This document shows, piece by piece, positions 18,854 to 27,889 of a DNA stretch of 64,000 nt. The stretch spans positions 1,674,001 through 1,738,000 of the forward strand of contig NZ_LR134510.1 of assembly GCF_900638385.1 (NCBI RefSeq), in the 5' to 3' direction. Every line of letters starts with the position of its first letter. Positions within the stretch are counted from its first letter, which is position 1. Origin of the DNA: Actinobacillus delphinicola (GTDB taxonomy: Bacteria; Pseudomonadota; Gammaproteobacteria; Enterobacterales; Pasteurellaceae). The notes beneath the pieces were generated by a model. The model was not told the DNA's origin. It worked only from the letters and a program-made list of their open reading frames with translations, and did not search any database. The translations under genes and the position numbers were made by a program.

Positions 18854-19936
18854 ACCATTTTCTTGGACAAGCCAGTCTTGTAATTCAAGATCGAGCAATT
18901 CGCACATAAGTGTATCAATTGGCATCTGGGTTTTCTCAGCAAGCTCATCAAGGGAAATGGGGTGATAGCCGATATGTTTTAAAAGCGGTGGTTCTTCCCG
19001 AAGGGCTTGTTGTGGTTCAAGCATGGCAGGTGGCTTATGAGAGGAAACATACTGATAAGGTTGGATAACTTCTAGAATATCCTCAACCGACTCCACAAGC
19101 GTTGCCCCTTGGCGAATTAATTGGTGGCAACCTTGGCTAAATTGATTTTGGATGTTACCCGGTAGGGCAAAAATATCACGATTTTGTTCAAGGGCGTAGC
19201 GGGTTGTGATGAGCGATCCGCTTTTTAGCCCCGCCTCAATGACTAGGACACCTTGCGATAAGCCACTGATAATTCGATTCCGTTGGGGAAAATGTTTAGC
19301 GATTGGCGGTTGGTCGGGCAAAAATTCTGATACAATCAGGCCCCGATTTTCGAGAATTTTTTTGGCTAAGGGGACATGCGATTTGGGGTAAATATGATTC
19401 AAACCACAACCCAACACTGCGATCGTTTGGGCATTCATATTTACAACCGCCTCATGGCAAAAGCCATCAATCCCCAACGCTAAACCGCTAGTAATATGAA
19501 ATCCTGCCAATGTCAGTTCGATTGCAAAATATTTTGCCCAATATTCGCCATAAGACGAACAATGCCGACTGCCCACCATTGCCATTTGTGGCGTATTTAA
19601 AAGTGATTTTTCACCACGGGTAAATAATAACGATGGTGGCGTTGCCGTTTGTTTTAAAAGATAAGGGTAGTCCTCATCAAAAATTGTCATTAGATGGCAA
19701 TCATCTTGTTGCGCCCATTGTAATGTTTTTTCAATTTCCACTTCATTTGGATGAAACCACGCTCTAATTTGTTTTTCATTCCAACCTAAATGACGGAATG
19801 CCTCTCGATCGTAGTTTAGTAAATCGGTGAGGGAGATTTTTTCTAAAATTTGCATAATTGAGCGCTGACCGAGATGCGGAATTTGGTTTAAACGCAAAAG
19901 AATTTCAGCGATTTTATGTTGGCTAAGTTGAATCAT
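18836..19936 (-). CDS. dprA: DNA-processing protein A
   Basis: A 366-residue DprA/Smf protein that binds incoming single-stranded DNA and loads RecA during natural transformation. Order: an N-terminal SAM-like region (about 1-75), the Rossmann core with MVGSRHCSSYG near 118, the SGLALGIDG motif near 152 and PQRNRIISGLS near 215, then a C-terminal winged-helix-like domain after about 300. The gene is intact and overlaps rsmD tail to tail by 18 nt. Its presence suggests competence machinery, although standard uptake sequences seem to be missing from the window. Confidence 0.95.
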   Translation of the reverse strand: MIQLSQHKIAEILLRLNQIPHLGQRSIMQILEKISLTDLLNYDREAFRHLGWNEKQIRAWFHPNEVEIEKTLQWAQQDDCHLMTIFDEDYPYLLKQTATPPSLLFTRGEKSLLNTPQMAMVGSRHCSSYGEYWAKYFAIELTLAGFHITSGLALGIDGFCHEAVVNMNAQTIAVLGCGLNHIYPKSHVPLAKKILENRGLIVSEFLPDQPPIAKHFPQRNRIISGLSQGVLVIEAGLKSGSLITTRYALEQNRDIFALPGNIQNQFSQGCHQLIRQGATLVESVEDILEVIQPYQYVSSHKPPAMLEPQQALREEPPLLKHIGYHPISLDELAEKTQMPIDTLMCELLDLELQDWLVQENGLYRRI

Positions 19937-20111
19937 ATTTTGTTCTCAAAAATAAAATAGATTATGCAAAAATGAGAAAAAAGATGTTGCGATCCTGATC
20001 GAAAAAATAGATATAGGAGTCTAATGCTTAAAATCTGGCAATATGAGGGTTTTTCTTTTGGAGTAATCCGAGTAGAATAAAGTCCGTTTTTTGAAGATAA
20101 AAGGAGAGTTT

Positions 20112-21383
20112 ATGCAGCGTATTTTTAATAATGATTTAACCCTTGCACAATTTGATCCTGAGCTTTATGCCGCTATGGCGGAAGAAGCACAACGCCAAGA
20201 AGATCATATTGAGTTAATTGCCTCAGAAAACTATACCAGCCCATTGGTAATGGAAGCGCAAGGTTCGAAATTAACCAATAAATACGCAGAAGGCTATCCG
20301 GGCAAACGCTATTATGGCGGTTGTGAATTTGTTGATATTGTTGAAAATCTTGCGATTGAGCGTGCGAAAAAACTATTTGGCGCAGATTATGCAAACGTCC
20401 AGCCACATTCAGGCTCACAAGCAAATGCAGCCGTATATTCTGCATTAGTATCTGCAGGGGATACCATTCTAGGTATGAGCCTTGATCACGGTGGTCATTT
20501 AACGCATGGCGCAAAAGTGAGTTTTTCAGGCAAAATCTATCACTCTGTACAATACGGGATTAATGAGCAAGGCTTGATTGATTACGATAACGTACGTCAA
20601 TTAGCCATTGAACATCAGCCAAAAGTGATTGTGGCAGGTTTTTCTGCTTATTCACAAGTGGTGGATTGGGCGAAAATGCGTGAAATTGCGGATGAAGTGG
20701 GTGCTTACTTATTTGTAGATATGGCACACGTTGCAGGGCTAGTTGCGGCAGGAATTTATCCAAATCCTGTTCCCCATGCACACGTTGTTACGACAACTAC
20801 ACACAAAACATTAGCAGGTCCGCGTGGGGGCTTAATCCTTGCGACTGGCGATGAAGCACTTTATAAAAAATTAAATAGTGCGGTCTTCCCAACCAATCAG
20901 GGCGGTCCATTAATGCACGTTATCGCAGCGAAAGCGGTTTGCTTTAAAGAGGCACTTCAACCTGAATTTACCGCATATCAACACCAAGTATTGAAAAATG
21001 CTAAAGCGATGGTGGAAGTGTTTAAAGCACGTGATTACGATATTGTGTCAAACGGGACTGAAAACCACCTTTTCCTAGTGGATCTCGTTCGTCATAATAT
21101 TACAGGTAAAGCGGCGGATGCGGCACTTGGTCAAGCTAATATTACCGTGAACAAAAATTCCGTACCGAATGATCCACAAAGCCCATTCGTGACATCAGGA
21201 ATTCGTATTGGCACACCCGCAGCGACTCGCCGCGGTTTTGGTGAAACTGAAGTACGCGAATTAGCAAACTGGATATGCGATATTTTAGACAGTATCGGCA
21301 CTGAACAAGAAAGCGAAGTTATTCATAATATTAAAGAAAAAGTCATTACACTTTGCCGCCGTTATCCTGTTTACGGACAATAA
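20112..21383 (+). CDS. glyA: Serine hydroxymethyltransferase
   Basis: A 423-residue PLP enzyme that converts serine and tetrahydrofolate to glycine and methylene-THF. The PLP lysine is Lys232 in [15 protein letters not shown]. The ATG at 20112 follows AAAAGGAGAG and matches the family N terminus ([14 protein letters not shown]); an upstream in-frame ATG at 20091 has no such site. It is transcribed alone and ends at a strong terminator. Confidence 0.97.
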   Translation: MQRIFNNDLTLAQFDPELYAAMAEEAQRQEDHIELIASENYTSPLVMEAQGSKLTNKYAEGYPGKRYYGGCEFVDIVENLAIERAKKLFGADYANVQPHSGSQANAAVYSALVSAGDTILGMSLDHGGHLTHGAKVSFSGKIYHSVQYGINEQGLIDYDNVRQLAIEHQPKVIVAGFSAYSQVVDWAKMREIADEVGAYLFVDMAHVAGLVAAGIYPNPVPHAHVVTTTTHKTLAGPRGGLILATGDEALYKKLNSAVFPTNQGGPLMHVIAAKAVCFKEALQPEFTAYQHQVLKNAKAMVEVFKARDYDIVSNGTENHLFLVDLVRHNITGKAADAALGQANITVNKNSVPNDPQSPFVTSGIRIGTPAATRRGFGETEVRELANWICDILDSIGTEQESEVIHNIKEKVITLCRRYPVYGQ

Positions 21384-21395
21384 TTGAAAAGAAAG

Positions 21396-21436
21396 AATGC
21401 GACCATATTTGACACTTCAAAATGGTCGCATTTTTC
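21396..21436 (+). terminator. Terminator after glyA
   Basis: AATGCGACCAT (21396-21406) pairs with ATGGTCGCATT (21422-21432), followed by T residues. Confidence 0.9.
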
Positions 21437-21477
21437 ATTGTAAAAAAGAATTTTAAAAATATGTATTTGGAGTCATT

Positions 21478-21912
21478 ATGTTAATTACAAAATCAAAATA
21501 TAAGCGGGCGCGAATACGGATTAAATTACAACGCCTCGCTTTTATGGAAACAAAATTAGTGTTGCAATTAGTTTTAATTGTCGGCATTTATTATTTGGGA
21601 GTGGGGCTATCTCATTTTATGCCCGTCATTCCGGGGAATATTCTCGGTATGGTTTTGCTCCTTATTTTTCTACTCAGTGGTGCATTGAAATCAAAATATA
21701 TTCATGAGGCATGTTCCTTCCTCTTAAAATATATGGCGATCTTCTTTCTACCCGCTGCTGTCGCCTTAATGAGTTGTACCACACTCTTAAAAGGTGCATA
21801 TTTAAAATTTGCCTTTGTTTGCATTGTTACCACAATTTTAGTCTTTATTGCCACAGTAACCACTGTTGCGATTGTTTCGCGTCTTATTGCACGTAAACAA
21901 TCTCGGGTTTAA
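21478..21912 (+). CDS. lrgA: CidA/LrgA-family holin-like membrane protein
   Basis: A 144-residue membrane protein with a basic N-terminal tail and four predicted hydrophobic helices, including the family segment VIPGNILGMVLLLIFL. LrgA/CidA proteins, with LrgB/CidB, form envelope channels linked to murein hydrolase control and, in some bacteria, pyruvate transport. The pair is 11 nt apart here. TTGGAG precedes the ATG at 21478; a shorter start at the Met in MET-KLVLQL (21544) is possible. Confidence 0.85.
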   Translation: MLITKSKYKRARIRIKLQRLAFMETKLVLQLVLIVGIYYLGVGLSHFMPVIPGNILGMVLLLIFLLSGALKSKYIHEACSFLLKYMAIFFLPAAVALMSCTTLLKGAYLKFAFVCIVTTILVFIATVTTVAIVSRLIARKQSRV

Positions 21913-21923
21913 GGAGAGAAAAG

Positions 21924-22622
21924 ATGTACTGGCATTTTATTGGTATCTTGACTTTAGGCACACTCTGTTCAGTTGTGACATTTAAAGGGGCAACGTGGCT
22001 TTATAGCAAACTAAAAACCCCCTTTGCGAACCCTTTACTGGTTTCTGCTGCCATTCTAATTTTACTTTTACTTGTCACCGACATTCCGCTTGAAGAATAT
22101 GAAAGTGGCACGGTAGCGATCTCATTTTTCCTTGGACCAGCAACGGTTGCATTGGCCTATTCGGTTTATATTCAATGGAATTTATTGAGAGAGAATTTTA
22201 TCCCTATTTGTGCAGGTTGTTTAGTGGGATCACTTGTTTCCATGACGAGTGCATATTTCCTTTGTGAAGCCTTGGGGTTAGGGGATAATCTGGCGCTTTC
22301 ATTTGTACCGAAATCTGTTACTATGCCGATTGCCTTAACCGTTACCCAACAATTAGGCGGAACCGCAGCCATTACCGTTGCTGCCGTGATTGTGACAGGG
22401 ATTCTAGGCGCAATTCTTTCACCGATGTTGGTGAAAATTTTTAGAATTAAAAACCCAATCGCAACAGGCATTGCTATAGGAACTTGTAGTCATGCCGTTG
22501 GTACTACAAAAGCCATCGAAATGGGCGAATTGGAAGGGGCAATGTCAGGGGTGGCGATAGCCGTTTCTGGATTATTAACTACGCTTATTGTCGTTATCGC
22601 ACGGGTGTGTGGAGGAATTTAG
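21924..22622 (+). CDS. lrgB: LrgB-family membrane protein
   Basis: A 232-residue polytopic protein of the LrgB/CidB/YohK family: FANPLLVSAAILILLLL near residue 30, SVTMPIAL near 130 and a late GTCSHAVGTTKA stretch near 190. It follows lrgA with an AAGGAGAG ribosome site and is followed after 2 nt by a sugar-phosphate mutarotase gene, so three genes likely form one operon. Substrate unknown. Confidence 0.87.
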   Translation: MYWHFIGILTLGTLCSVVTFKGATWLYSKLKTPFANPLLVSAAILILLLLVTDIPLEEYESGTVAISFFLGPATVALAYSVYIQWNLLRENFIPICAGCLVGSLVSMTSAYFLCEALGLGDNLALSFVPKSVTMPIALTVTQQLGGTAAITVAAVIVTGILGAILSPMLVKIFRIKNPIATGIAIGTCSHAVGTTKAIEMGELEGAMSGVAIAVSGLLTTLIVVIARVCGGI

Positions 22623-22624
22623 TT

Positions 22625-23449
22625 ATGCAACCTGCAGAAAATATCAAAAAAACAAAATTACGTGAACTGGCAACAGGCGTAACCTTATGGACTTATAACG
22701 AGATCCCGATGGTGGAAATTCACCACCCAATCGGCGATGCGCTTATCTCTTTGCAAGGCGCACAATTATTACAATGGCAACCGCAAGGCAAAGACAAAAG
22801 TTTGCTTTGGCTAAGCGATATTGAGCCTTTTCAACTAGGCAAAGCCATTCGTGGCGGTATCCCGATTTGTTATCCGTGGTTTAATAATGCAGGCACTCCA
22901 GCGCACGGTTATGCACGCATAAGCTTATGGGAATTAGTCAGCCATCACGTCACTCCACAAAGTGTATATCTCGTTTTTGGGCTGTTTGATAAAAATGGCA
23001 TGATTGAAGCACGCCTTGAAATGCAGTTTGATCAGCATTGTCATCTTATGTTTAAACACTACTTAGAAGATCCCGCTCAAGTGGCGCTTCATAGTTATTT
23101 TCAAGTATCAAACATTAAAAATGTTGGGGTAGAAGGACTTCCTGAAAGCTGTTTTAATTTTGTGACGCAGCGTGATGAAATCGTACCGCCTATCCGCCAT
23201 ATCAATGGGCATACAGACTGTTGCTACCGCATTCCACGAGAAAGTGAAGTGTCTATCCTTGATGGCACTGATAAAATTTCCATTATGCAATGTAATGCGT
23301 CCGATACCGTTGTCTGGAACCCTTGGGAAAAGGCAACCAGTGCAATGAGTGCGGATGCCTATCAACACATGCTTTGTGTCGAAACCGCCCGAATCCACGA
23401 TAAATTGCCAAAAAATGAAAATTTAATCTTAAAGATTTTTACGCAATAA
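22625..23449 (+). CDS. yeaD: D-hexose-6-phosphate mutarotase (YeaD-like)
   Basis: A 274-residue aldose-1-epimerase-like protein. Family residues are visible in GIPICYPWF (about 82-90), AHGYARI (His near 98), and the C-terminal CVETARI with the catalytic Glu near 257. It equilibrates alpha and beta anomers of glucose-6-phosphate. The ATG at 22625 has GGAGG upstream, which lies in the end of lrgB; the longer GTG-initiated frame at 22607 would overlap lrgB without a site. Coupled translation with lrgB is likely. Confidence 0.88.
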   Translation: MQPAENIKKTKLRELATGVTLWTYNEIPMVEIHHPIGDALISLQGAQLLQWQPQGKDKSLLWLSDIEPFQLGKAIRGGIPICYPWFNNAGTPAHGYARISLWELVSHHVTPQSVYLVFGLFDKNGMIEARLEMQFDQHCHLMFKHYLEDPAQVALHSYFQVSNIKNVGVEGLPESCFNFVTQRDEIVPPIRHINGHTDCCYRIPRESEVSILDGTDKISIMQCNASDTVVWNPWEKATSAMSADAYQHMLCVETARIHDKLPKNENLILKIFTQ

Positions 23450-23509
23450 CCGTGAATTATTCCCTCAAATATGGTAAAAAAGAACGTCTTTATTTAAAAA
23501 GGAAAATTT

Positions 23510-24334
23510 ATGAATCAATTACAACAAATTATTGAAGAAGCTTTTGAACGTCGTGCTGAAATTACACCAACAAACGTCGATCAAGCGACCAAAGCCGCCG
23601 TTGAAAGCGTAATTGGCGGATTAGATAGCGGAAAATTCCGCATTGCTGAAAAAATTGATGGCGAATGGGTTGTTCATCAATGGCTTAAAAAAGCGGTATT
23701 ACTTTCTTTCCGCATTAACGAAAACCAACTTATTGATGGCGCAGAAACGAAATACTTCGATAAAGTACCACTAAAATTTGCAGACTACGATCAAGCACGT
23801 TTTGAAAAAGAAGGTTTCCGTGTTGTGCCTTCTGCAATGGTACGTAAAGGGGCATTCATCGGTAAAAATGCCGTATTAATGCCATCTTATGTCAATATCG
23901 GTGCTTACGTCGGTGAAGGTACCATGGTTGATACTTGGGCAACGGTAGGCTCTTGCGCACAAATCGGTAAAAACGTTCACCTTTCAGGTGGCGTAGGCAT
24001 TGGTGGCGTATTAGAACCATTACAAGCGAACCCAACTATCATCGGCGACAACTGCTTTATCGGCGCACGTTCTGAAATCGTAGAAGGCGTTATCGTAGAA
24101 GACGGCTGCGTGATCTCAATGGGCGTATTCATTGGGCAATCAACCAAAATTTACGATCGCGAAACAGGTGAAATCCACTACGGACGCGTCCCAGCCGGCT
24201 CAGTGGTCGTATCTGGTTCATTACCATCAAAAGACGGCAAATACAGCCTTTACTGCGCAGTAATCGTGAAAAAAGTGGATGCAAAAACACTTGGTAAAGT
24301 GGGAATCAACGAATTACTACGTAGCGTAGAATAA
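23510..24334 (+). CDS. dapD: Tetrahydrodipicolinate N-succinyltransferase
   Basis: A 274-residue left-handed beta-helix acyltransferase; hexapeptide repeats run from about residue 105 to 220. It succinylates tetrahydrodipicolinate with succinyl-CoA in the lysine/diaminopimelate pathway, two steps before DapE. Same length as E. coli DapD. AAAGGAAAA precedes the ATG. It is transcribed alone and ends at the first of three copies of a characteristic terminator. Confidence 0.97.
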   Translation: MNQLQQIIEEAFERRAEITPTNVDQATKAAVESVIGGLDSGKFRIAEKIDGEWVVHQWLKKAVLLSFRINENQLIDGAETKYFDKVPLKFADYDQARFEKEGFRVVPSAMVRKGAFIGKNAVLMPSYVNIGAYVGEGTMVDTWATVGSCAQIGKNVHLSGGVGIGGVLEPLQANPTIIGDNCFIGARSEIVEGVIVEDGCVISMGVFIGQSTKIYDRETGEIHYGRVPAGSVVVSGSLPSKDGKYSLYCAVIVKKVDAKTLGKVGINELLRSVE

Positions 24335-24365
24335 TTTTTTAACCCTTAAAAATTTATATAACCCT

Positions 24366-24402
24366 AAGGACTGATTTCTAGCAATAGAAGTCAGTCCTTT
24401 TT
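24366..24402 (+). terminator. Terminator copy 1 (after dapD)
   Basis: AAGGACTGATTTCTAG and its complement AGAAGTCAGTCCTT form a long stem with a T-run. Nearly the same hairpin recurs at 26921 and 27802, each time closing a unit of the immunity cluster. Confidence 0.88.
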
Positions 24403-24643
24403 ATTTATTGGATAAAAATTAATTTAAACGTCAAAAAATATTATATAAAAAATATTATAAAAGGCAGCAAGAGTAATTCTTTAAAAGTATTTTGTTGTTG
24501 TCAATGAATGATAGGTGTACAATTCGCAAATTTTATAAATTATCCTAAGTGCCGAGCAGATGTGATATTTGGAGATTAAAAATAAATACGCAAAGCATAC
24601 AGGATTATTCTTTTAATAACCCATAACGCAATAGCAGGGAAAT
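24403..24643 (+). promoter_or_regulatory. Upstream region of the Imm49-like gene
   Basis: AT-rich non-coding stretch with a likely promoter TTGTTG (24495-24500), 17-nt spacer, TACAAT (24518-24523). The region from the terminator to the ATG is repeated with many small changes at 26950-27180, in front of the truncated second copy. Confidence 0.55.
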
Positions 24644-25579
24644 ATGAATCTAAATTATAAAACCTATATTGGTAGTGCTTCTAAGCGTAATTATGAAGAA
24701 AGTGTAGAACATGTTATTGGATATTTAGAAAATGATAGGATTCGTAGAGATATAATAATAAAAGAATTTGAATATGGTATTAGAAAGGTGAATACACTTT
24801 GGCTTACAAGTGTTTATCATCAAAAACTAGCTTCACAAGCATTGCTTGAATTTAATGATGTTGATAAGTTTAAACAGGAGATCTATGTTGCTGCAAAATT
24901 AACATTTATGGAGAATTATAAAGTTAAAGTAATGCCATGCTATCTAGCGTGGTGGATTTTTTTGTCTGATAGTCCTGAACTAATGGGATATCTAAAATCT
25001 AACATATCTTATTTCTTAGATAAATATGCGAAGTGTACAGCAAGTTATATGCCTAATGGAGGGTTTCTTTTATACCATATTTTACTTGCACTTAATGATG
25101 ATTGGGAAACACTAGAAAAATCTGTGGTAGGTTTTTTAGAGAGTAATAAGAAAAACCAGATCCGTTATATCCCTGATCATAAATTCTTTTTAGCTATGTG
25201 TAAAAAGGATATTCAGGGTATGGAAGAGGCATTAAATATGTTATTAGTCCCTAAAGTAGAAAGAAGAAGAATGCATGATCTTGATGCTTATTTCGATTTT
25301 TACCTCAATTTTATTGTGTTAACTTATGCGAAACTTGCGACTTTAAAAGGGTTTGATTTAAATATTGATCGTCCTACAGCACCTAAAGAATTAATTGTTT
25401 ATGCGCCTTTAAAAGAATACAAAGATCCATATGATTTTATGCAAGACTATAGTTTTGATACGCATTTTGAATGGGGTGAAAAACGTATTCAAATTGAGCA
25501 TGAAGCAGATATGGAAGCAAAGAAATTTAAAAATAGAATTAAAGCAACATTTAAACGATTATTCCGTATAGACGAGTAA
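24644..25579 (+). CDS. Imm49-like immunity protein
   Basis: A 311-residue mainly helical, soluble protein. The layout (a central LAAKL/LTFMEN region, a middle LYHILLALNDDWETLEKSV helix, then HKFFLAMCKKDIQGMEEAL and a final TYAKLATLKGFDLNIDRPTAPKEL) resembles Imm49-family proteins encoded beside polymorphic toxins. If so, it neutralises a toxin delivered by a sibling cell; no toxin gene lies nearby. GCAGGGAAAT precedes the ATG. Codon use and AT content are lower-GC than dapD and galE, consistent with transfer. Assignment is by pattern memory only. Confidence 0.6.
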   Translation: MNLNYKTYIGSASKRNYEESVEHVIGYLENDRIRRDIIIKEFEYGIRKVNTLWLTSVYHQKLASQALLEFNDVDKFKQEIYVAAKLTFMENYKVKVMPCYLAWWIFLSDSPELMGYLKSNISYFLDKYAKCTASYMPNGGFLLYHILLALNDDWETLEKSVVGFLESNKKNQIRYIPDHKFFLAMCKKDIQGMEEALNMLLVPKVERRRMHDLDAYFDFYLNFIVLTYAKLATLKGFDLNIDRPTAPKELIVYAPLKEYKDPYDFMQDYSFDTHFEWGEKRIQIEHEADMEAKKFKNRIKATFKRLFRIDE

Positions 25580-25590
25580 AGTAATATAAA

Positions 25591-25632
25591 TACCAGTAAA
25601 TCCATAAAATTTCACGAATTTGCTGGCGTGAT
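25591..25632. repeat. Intergenic palindrome, variant copy 2
   Basis: CCAGTAAAT and ATTTGCTGG arms around CATAAAATTTCACG. One of three near-identical copies (also 26370 and 27247) separating genes of the immunity cluster. Confidence 0.8.
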
Positions 25633-25661
25633 ACCTTTCTTCCAAAGCACAGGAGAATAAA

Positions 25662-26362
25662 ATGCGCGATACCATACAAGATGAAAAATTTTTTGAAAAT
25701 CGAATTAATGAAACTGAAGATTTTATTTCTAAGTGGAAAACATATCTCAGTGAGGATAGAGAGAAAAAGCATGGCATGGAATTAACACGTGCCTCTCAGT
25801 ATTGTCGATAGCATATAGTAGGATTTTTAGACAATATTATTCTATTGGTAAAAGTCCTGATGAACTTTATCCATATTATAAGGAGTGGCTGAGTTATTAT
25901 AGTAAAGCAGTAGGAAAAAATCAGTATATGGACTTAGGCGATCTTCTAGATTTATTTTCTATTGGGGTATGTTATGAAGATAGAAAAGAAGAATTTTTAC
26001 CATATCTTCAAAGTATTGTGGATAATGCACAGCCATACATTGACCCTACTTTGGAACTCTATATTAAATATTTAGGATTAAAGCCTAATGAAGGGAAGCG
26101 TGCGAAGTTTAAAGTAAATTATTTAGAGCGGTTATTAAATAGTGAAGATAAGGTGAAAGCGCTAAAAAACACTATGGCAAACTGGTATCGTTTTAATCAA
26201 GGGCAACCTTGGTATGGACGTCATGAAAGAGAAAATTATGATGGCTACTGGGCATTTGATGTATGTGGGTTAGTTAAAATTTTAGGAATAGATGATGATG
26301 TGGTCAAAGATCATAAATACTATCCCTATGATTTAGTCCATTTTAATGATAATAAAAAATAG
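25662..26362 (+). pseudogene. DUF1910/DUF1911 (PoNi-type) immunity gene, frameshifted
   Basis: The ATG at 25662 (after AGGAGAATAAA) encodes MRDTIQDEKFFENRINETED and more, a DUF1910-type start, but stops at TAG 25809-25811 after 49 residues. The rest of the protein is in another frame beginning about 25802 (SIAYSRIFRQYYSIGKSPDEL) and runs to 26362. It ends with the DUF1911 signature GYWAFDVCGLVKILGIDD and HKYYPYDLVHF. Loss of one base near 25803 would explain both parts. PoNi proteins protect against PoNe DNase effectors. The gene sits between two copies of the palindrome. Confidence 0.75.
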
Positions 26363-26369
26363 TTTACCC

Positions 26370-26410
26370 CGCCAGTAAATCCATAAAATTTTACGAATTT
26401 TCTGGCGTGA
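26370..26410. repeat. Intergenic palindrome, variant copy 3
   Basis: Arms CGCCAGTAAAT / ATTTTCTGGCG around CATAAAATTTTACG. Lies between the PoNi-type gene and the first lipoprotein. Confidence 0.8.
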
Positions 26411-26455
26411 TTTTAAAACCATTAATTTTATTTAGTGGTAAAAGGAGAATAAAAG

Positions 26456-26908
26456 ATGAGATATCTAATATTATTATGTTTTACTCTAGTCTTATCTGGA
26501 TGCTATTTAGGGAATGGTCCTCCGGATGAAACAGAACTTTGGATAAAAAATGGTAAAAAAATACCTATTAATGAACAGATGGCATGCTATAAAAAAGTAG
26601 AGACATTATATTTAACTAAGGAAGAGAGAGATTCATTGGATAAGCTAGACGATGAATTTATGAAGGAGCCTTTTAAACTGATGGCTAATAAAGCAAAATA
26701 TGATAGATATAATTCTTTAGTGGACAAAGTATCTGTATTGAGTAGTAAATGTTTCTACGATTTAGGTTATCGTTTTAATGCTCCTTTTTATTGGTGCCTT
26801 ATTGGGAATATGCATATTTGTAAGGAAAATATAAAGTATAGCGGGTATGGATTAAATTATATTTTCCCTTCATCTCCTTCGCCACAGGAAAATACTGATT
26901 CCCAGTAG
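26456..26908 (+). CDS. Small lipoprotein, paralogue A
   Basis: A 150-residue protein with a lipoprotein signal peptide (LSGC, lipidated Cys16), then YLGNGPPDE. The C-terminal half has KCFYDLGYRFNAPFYWCL and NMHICK, shared with paralogue B at 27334. The strong AAAGGAGAATAAAAG site precedes the ATG. Function unknown; position in an immunity cluster and lipid anchoring suggest an envelope-facing role, perhaps immunity to a membrane or cell-wall effector, but the sequence itself does not show this. Confidence 0.75.
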   Translation: MRYLILLCFTLVLSGCYLGNGPPDETELWIKNGKKIPINEQMACYKKVETLYLTKEERDSLDKLDDEFMKEPFKLMANKAKYDRYNSLVDKVSVLSSKCFYDLGYRFNAPFYWCLIGNMHICKENIKYSGYGLNYIFPSSPSPQENTDSQ

Positions 26909-26920
26909 TAGGATTTTTAC

Positions 26921-26958
26921 AAAAGACTGATTTCTAGCAATAGAAGTCAGTCTTTTTT
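26921..26958 (+). terminator. Terminator copy 2
   Basis: AAAAGACTGATTTCTAGC with AGAAGTCAGTCTTTT and T-run. Nearly identical to copies at 24366 and 27802. Confidence 0.88.
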
Positions 26959-27179
26959 ATATATTAGACAAAATTAATTTAAACGTAAAAAATTTTATAA
27001 ATGTTAGAGTAATTCTTTAAAAGTATTTTATTGCCGTCAATGAATGATAGGTGTACAATTTAATAATCTTATAAATTATCCTAAATGCTAACCGGACGTG
27101 ATATTTATAAATACGCAAAGCAATGTAGGATTATTCTTTTTTTATTACTCATAATCTAATAACAAGGAAGTACGGAAAT

Positions 27180-27245
27180 ATGAAATTAAATTATAAAACC
27201 TATATGAATAGTGCTTTCATTCGTAATTATAGGGAAATAATATAG
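27180..27245 (+). pseudogene. Truncated copy of the Imm49-like gene start
   Basis: ATG at 27180 encodes MKLNYKTYMNSAFIRNYREI then stops at 27245 (21 residues). The first 17 codons match the start of the gene at 24644 (NLNYKTYIGSASKRNYEE). Immediately after comes palindrome copy 4. The other 290 or so codons have been deleted. Confidence 0.8.
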
Positions 27246-27246
27246 A

Positions 27247-27287
27247 TTCCAGTAAATCCATAAAATTTCACGAATTTACTGGCGTGA
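27247..27287. repeat. Intergenic palindrome, variant copy 4
   Basis: CCAGTAAAT / ATTTACTGG arms around CATAAAATTTCACG. It joins the broken Imm49 start to the second lipoprotein unit, so it may mark the deletion point. Confidence 0.8.
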
Positions 27288-27333
27288 TTTTAAAAACCAT
27301 TAATTTTATTTAGTGGTAAAAGGAGAATAAAAA

Positions 27334-27789
27334 ATGAGATACCTAATATTATCATGCTTAATCTTAGTCTTATCTGGATGTTATTTAGGAAATGGTCCTC
27401 CTGGAGAAAATGAGTATTGGGTAAAAAGTAATAAAAAAATTACCAATAATGATATAGATAAATGCGATCAACTTGCAGATAAATATGCATTTGGGAGCAA
27501 AAAAGAAAAGGAAAGATTTGATTACTTGCAATCTGTAGCGGATACGGATTTTGACAAATTATACTATAATAAAAAGGATTATAGCCAATATGAATCACTT
27601 CTAGACACGTATTTTAAATATAAACAGGGATGTTTTTATAGGCTAGGCTACCATTTTGCCGCCCCTTTTTATTGGTGTCTTGCTGGAAATATGGATATTT
27701 GTAAGATGAATTCTGGGTATAGTTATTATGGATTAGGCTATGTTCTCACCCCATTTTTTTCCCCACCAAAAAAGACTGATTCCCAGTAG
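27334..27789 (+). CDS. Small lipoprotein, paralogue B
   Basis: A 151-residue paralogue of the lipoprotein at 26456: the same signal peptide and lipobox (LSGC, Cys16), the same YLGNGPP, and the same C-terminal block (GCFYRLGYHFAAPFYWCL, NMDICK, YYGLGY). The middle region has diverged (acidic, Tyr-rich). Upstream ribosome site and 3' flank through the terminator are almost identical to paralogue A, so the two arose by local duplication. Function unknown. Confidence 0.75.
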   Translation: MRYLILSCLILVLSGCYLGNGPPGENEYWVKSNKKITNNDIDKCDQLADKYAFGSKKEKERFDYLQSVADTDFDKLYYNKKDYSQYESLLDTYFKYKQGCFYRLGYHFAAPFYWCLAGNMDICKMNSGYSYYGLGYVLTPFFSPPKKTDSQ

Positions 27790-27801
27790 TAGGATTTTTA
27801 C

Positions 27802-27838
27802 AAAAGACTGATTTCTAGCAATAGAAGTCAGTCTTTTT
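27802..27838 (+). terminator. Terminator copy 3
   Basis: AAAAGACTGATTTCTAGC with AGAAGTCAGTCTTTT and T-run; closes the second lipoprotein unit. Confidence 0.88.
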
Positions 27839-27854
27839 ATTTGCTTGAAAAATA

Positions 27855-27889
27855 AAAAACTCACCTTAGATATTTTGAGGTGAGTTTTT
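27855..27889. terminator. Terminator after galE (bidirectional)
   Basis: AAAAACTCACCT (27855-27866) and AGGTGAGTTTTT (27878-27889) form a 12-bp stem with T-runs on both strands. Confidence 0.88.

Larger units (their letters stand above)
26959..27333 (+). other. Duplicated upstream region, decayed
   Basis: This gene-poor stretch repeats, with changes, the 24403-24643 promoter region (shared AATGAATGATAGGTGTACAA, at 27040-27059 here), then a truncated Imm49 start and a palindrome. It is a partial duplicate of the first unit rather than unique sequence. Confidence 0.75.
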
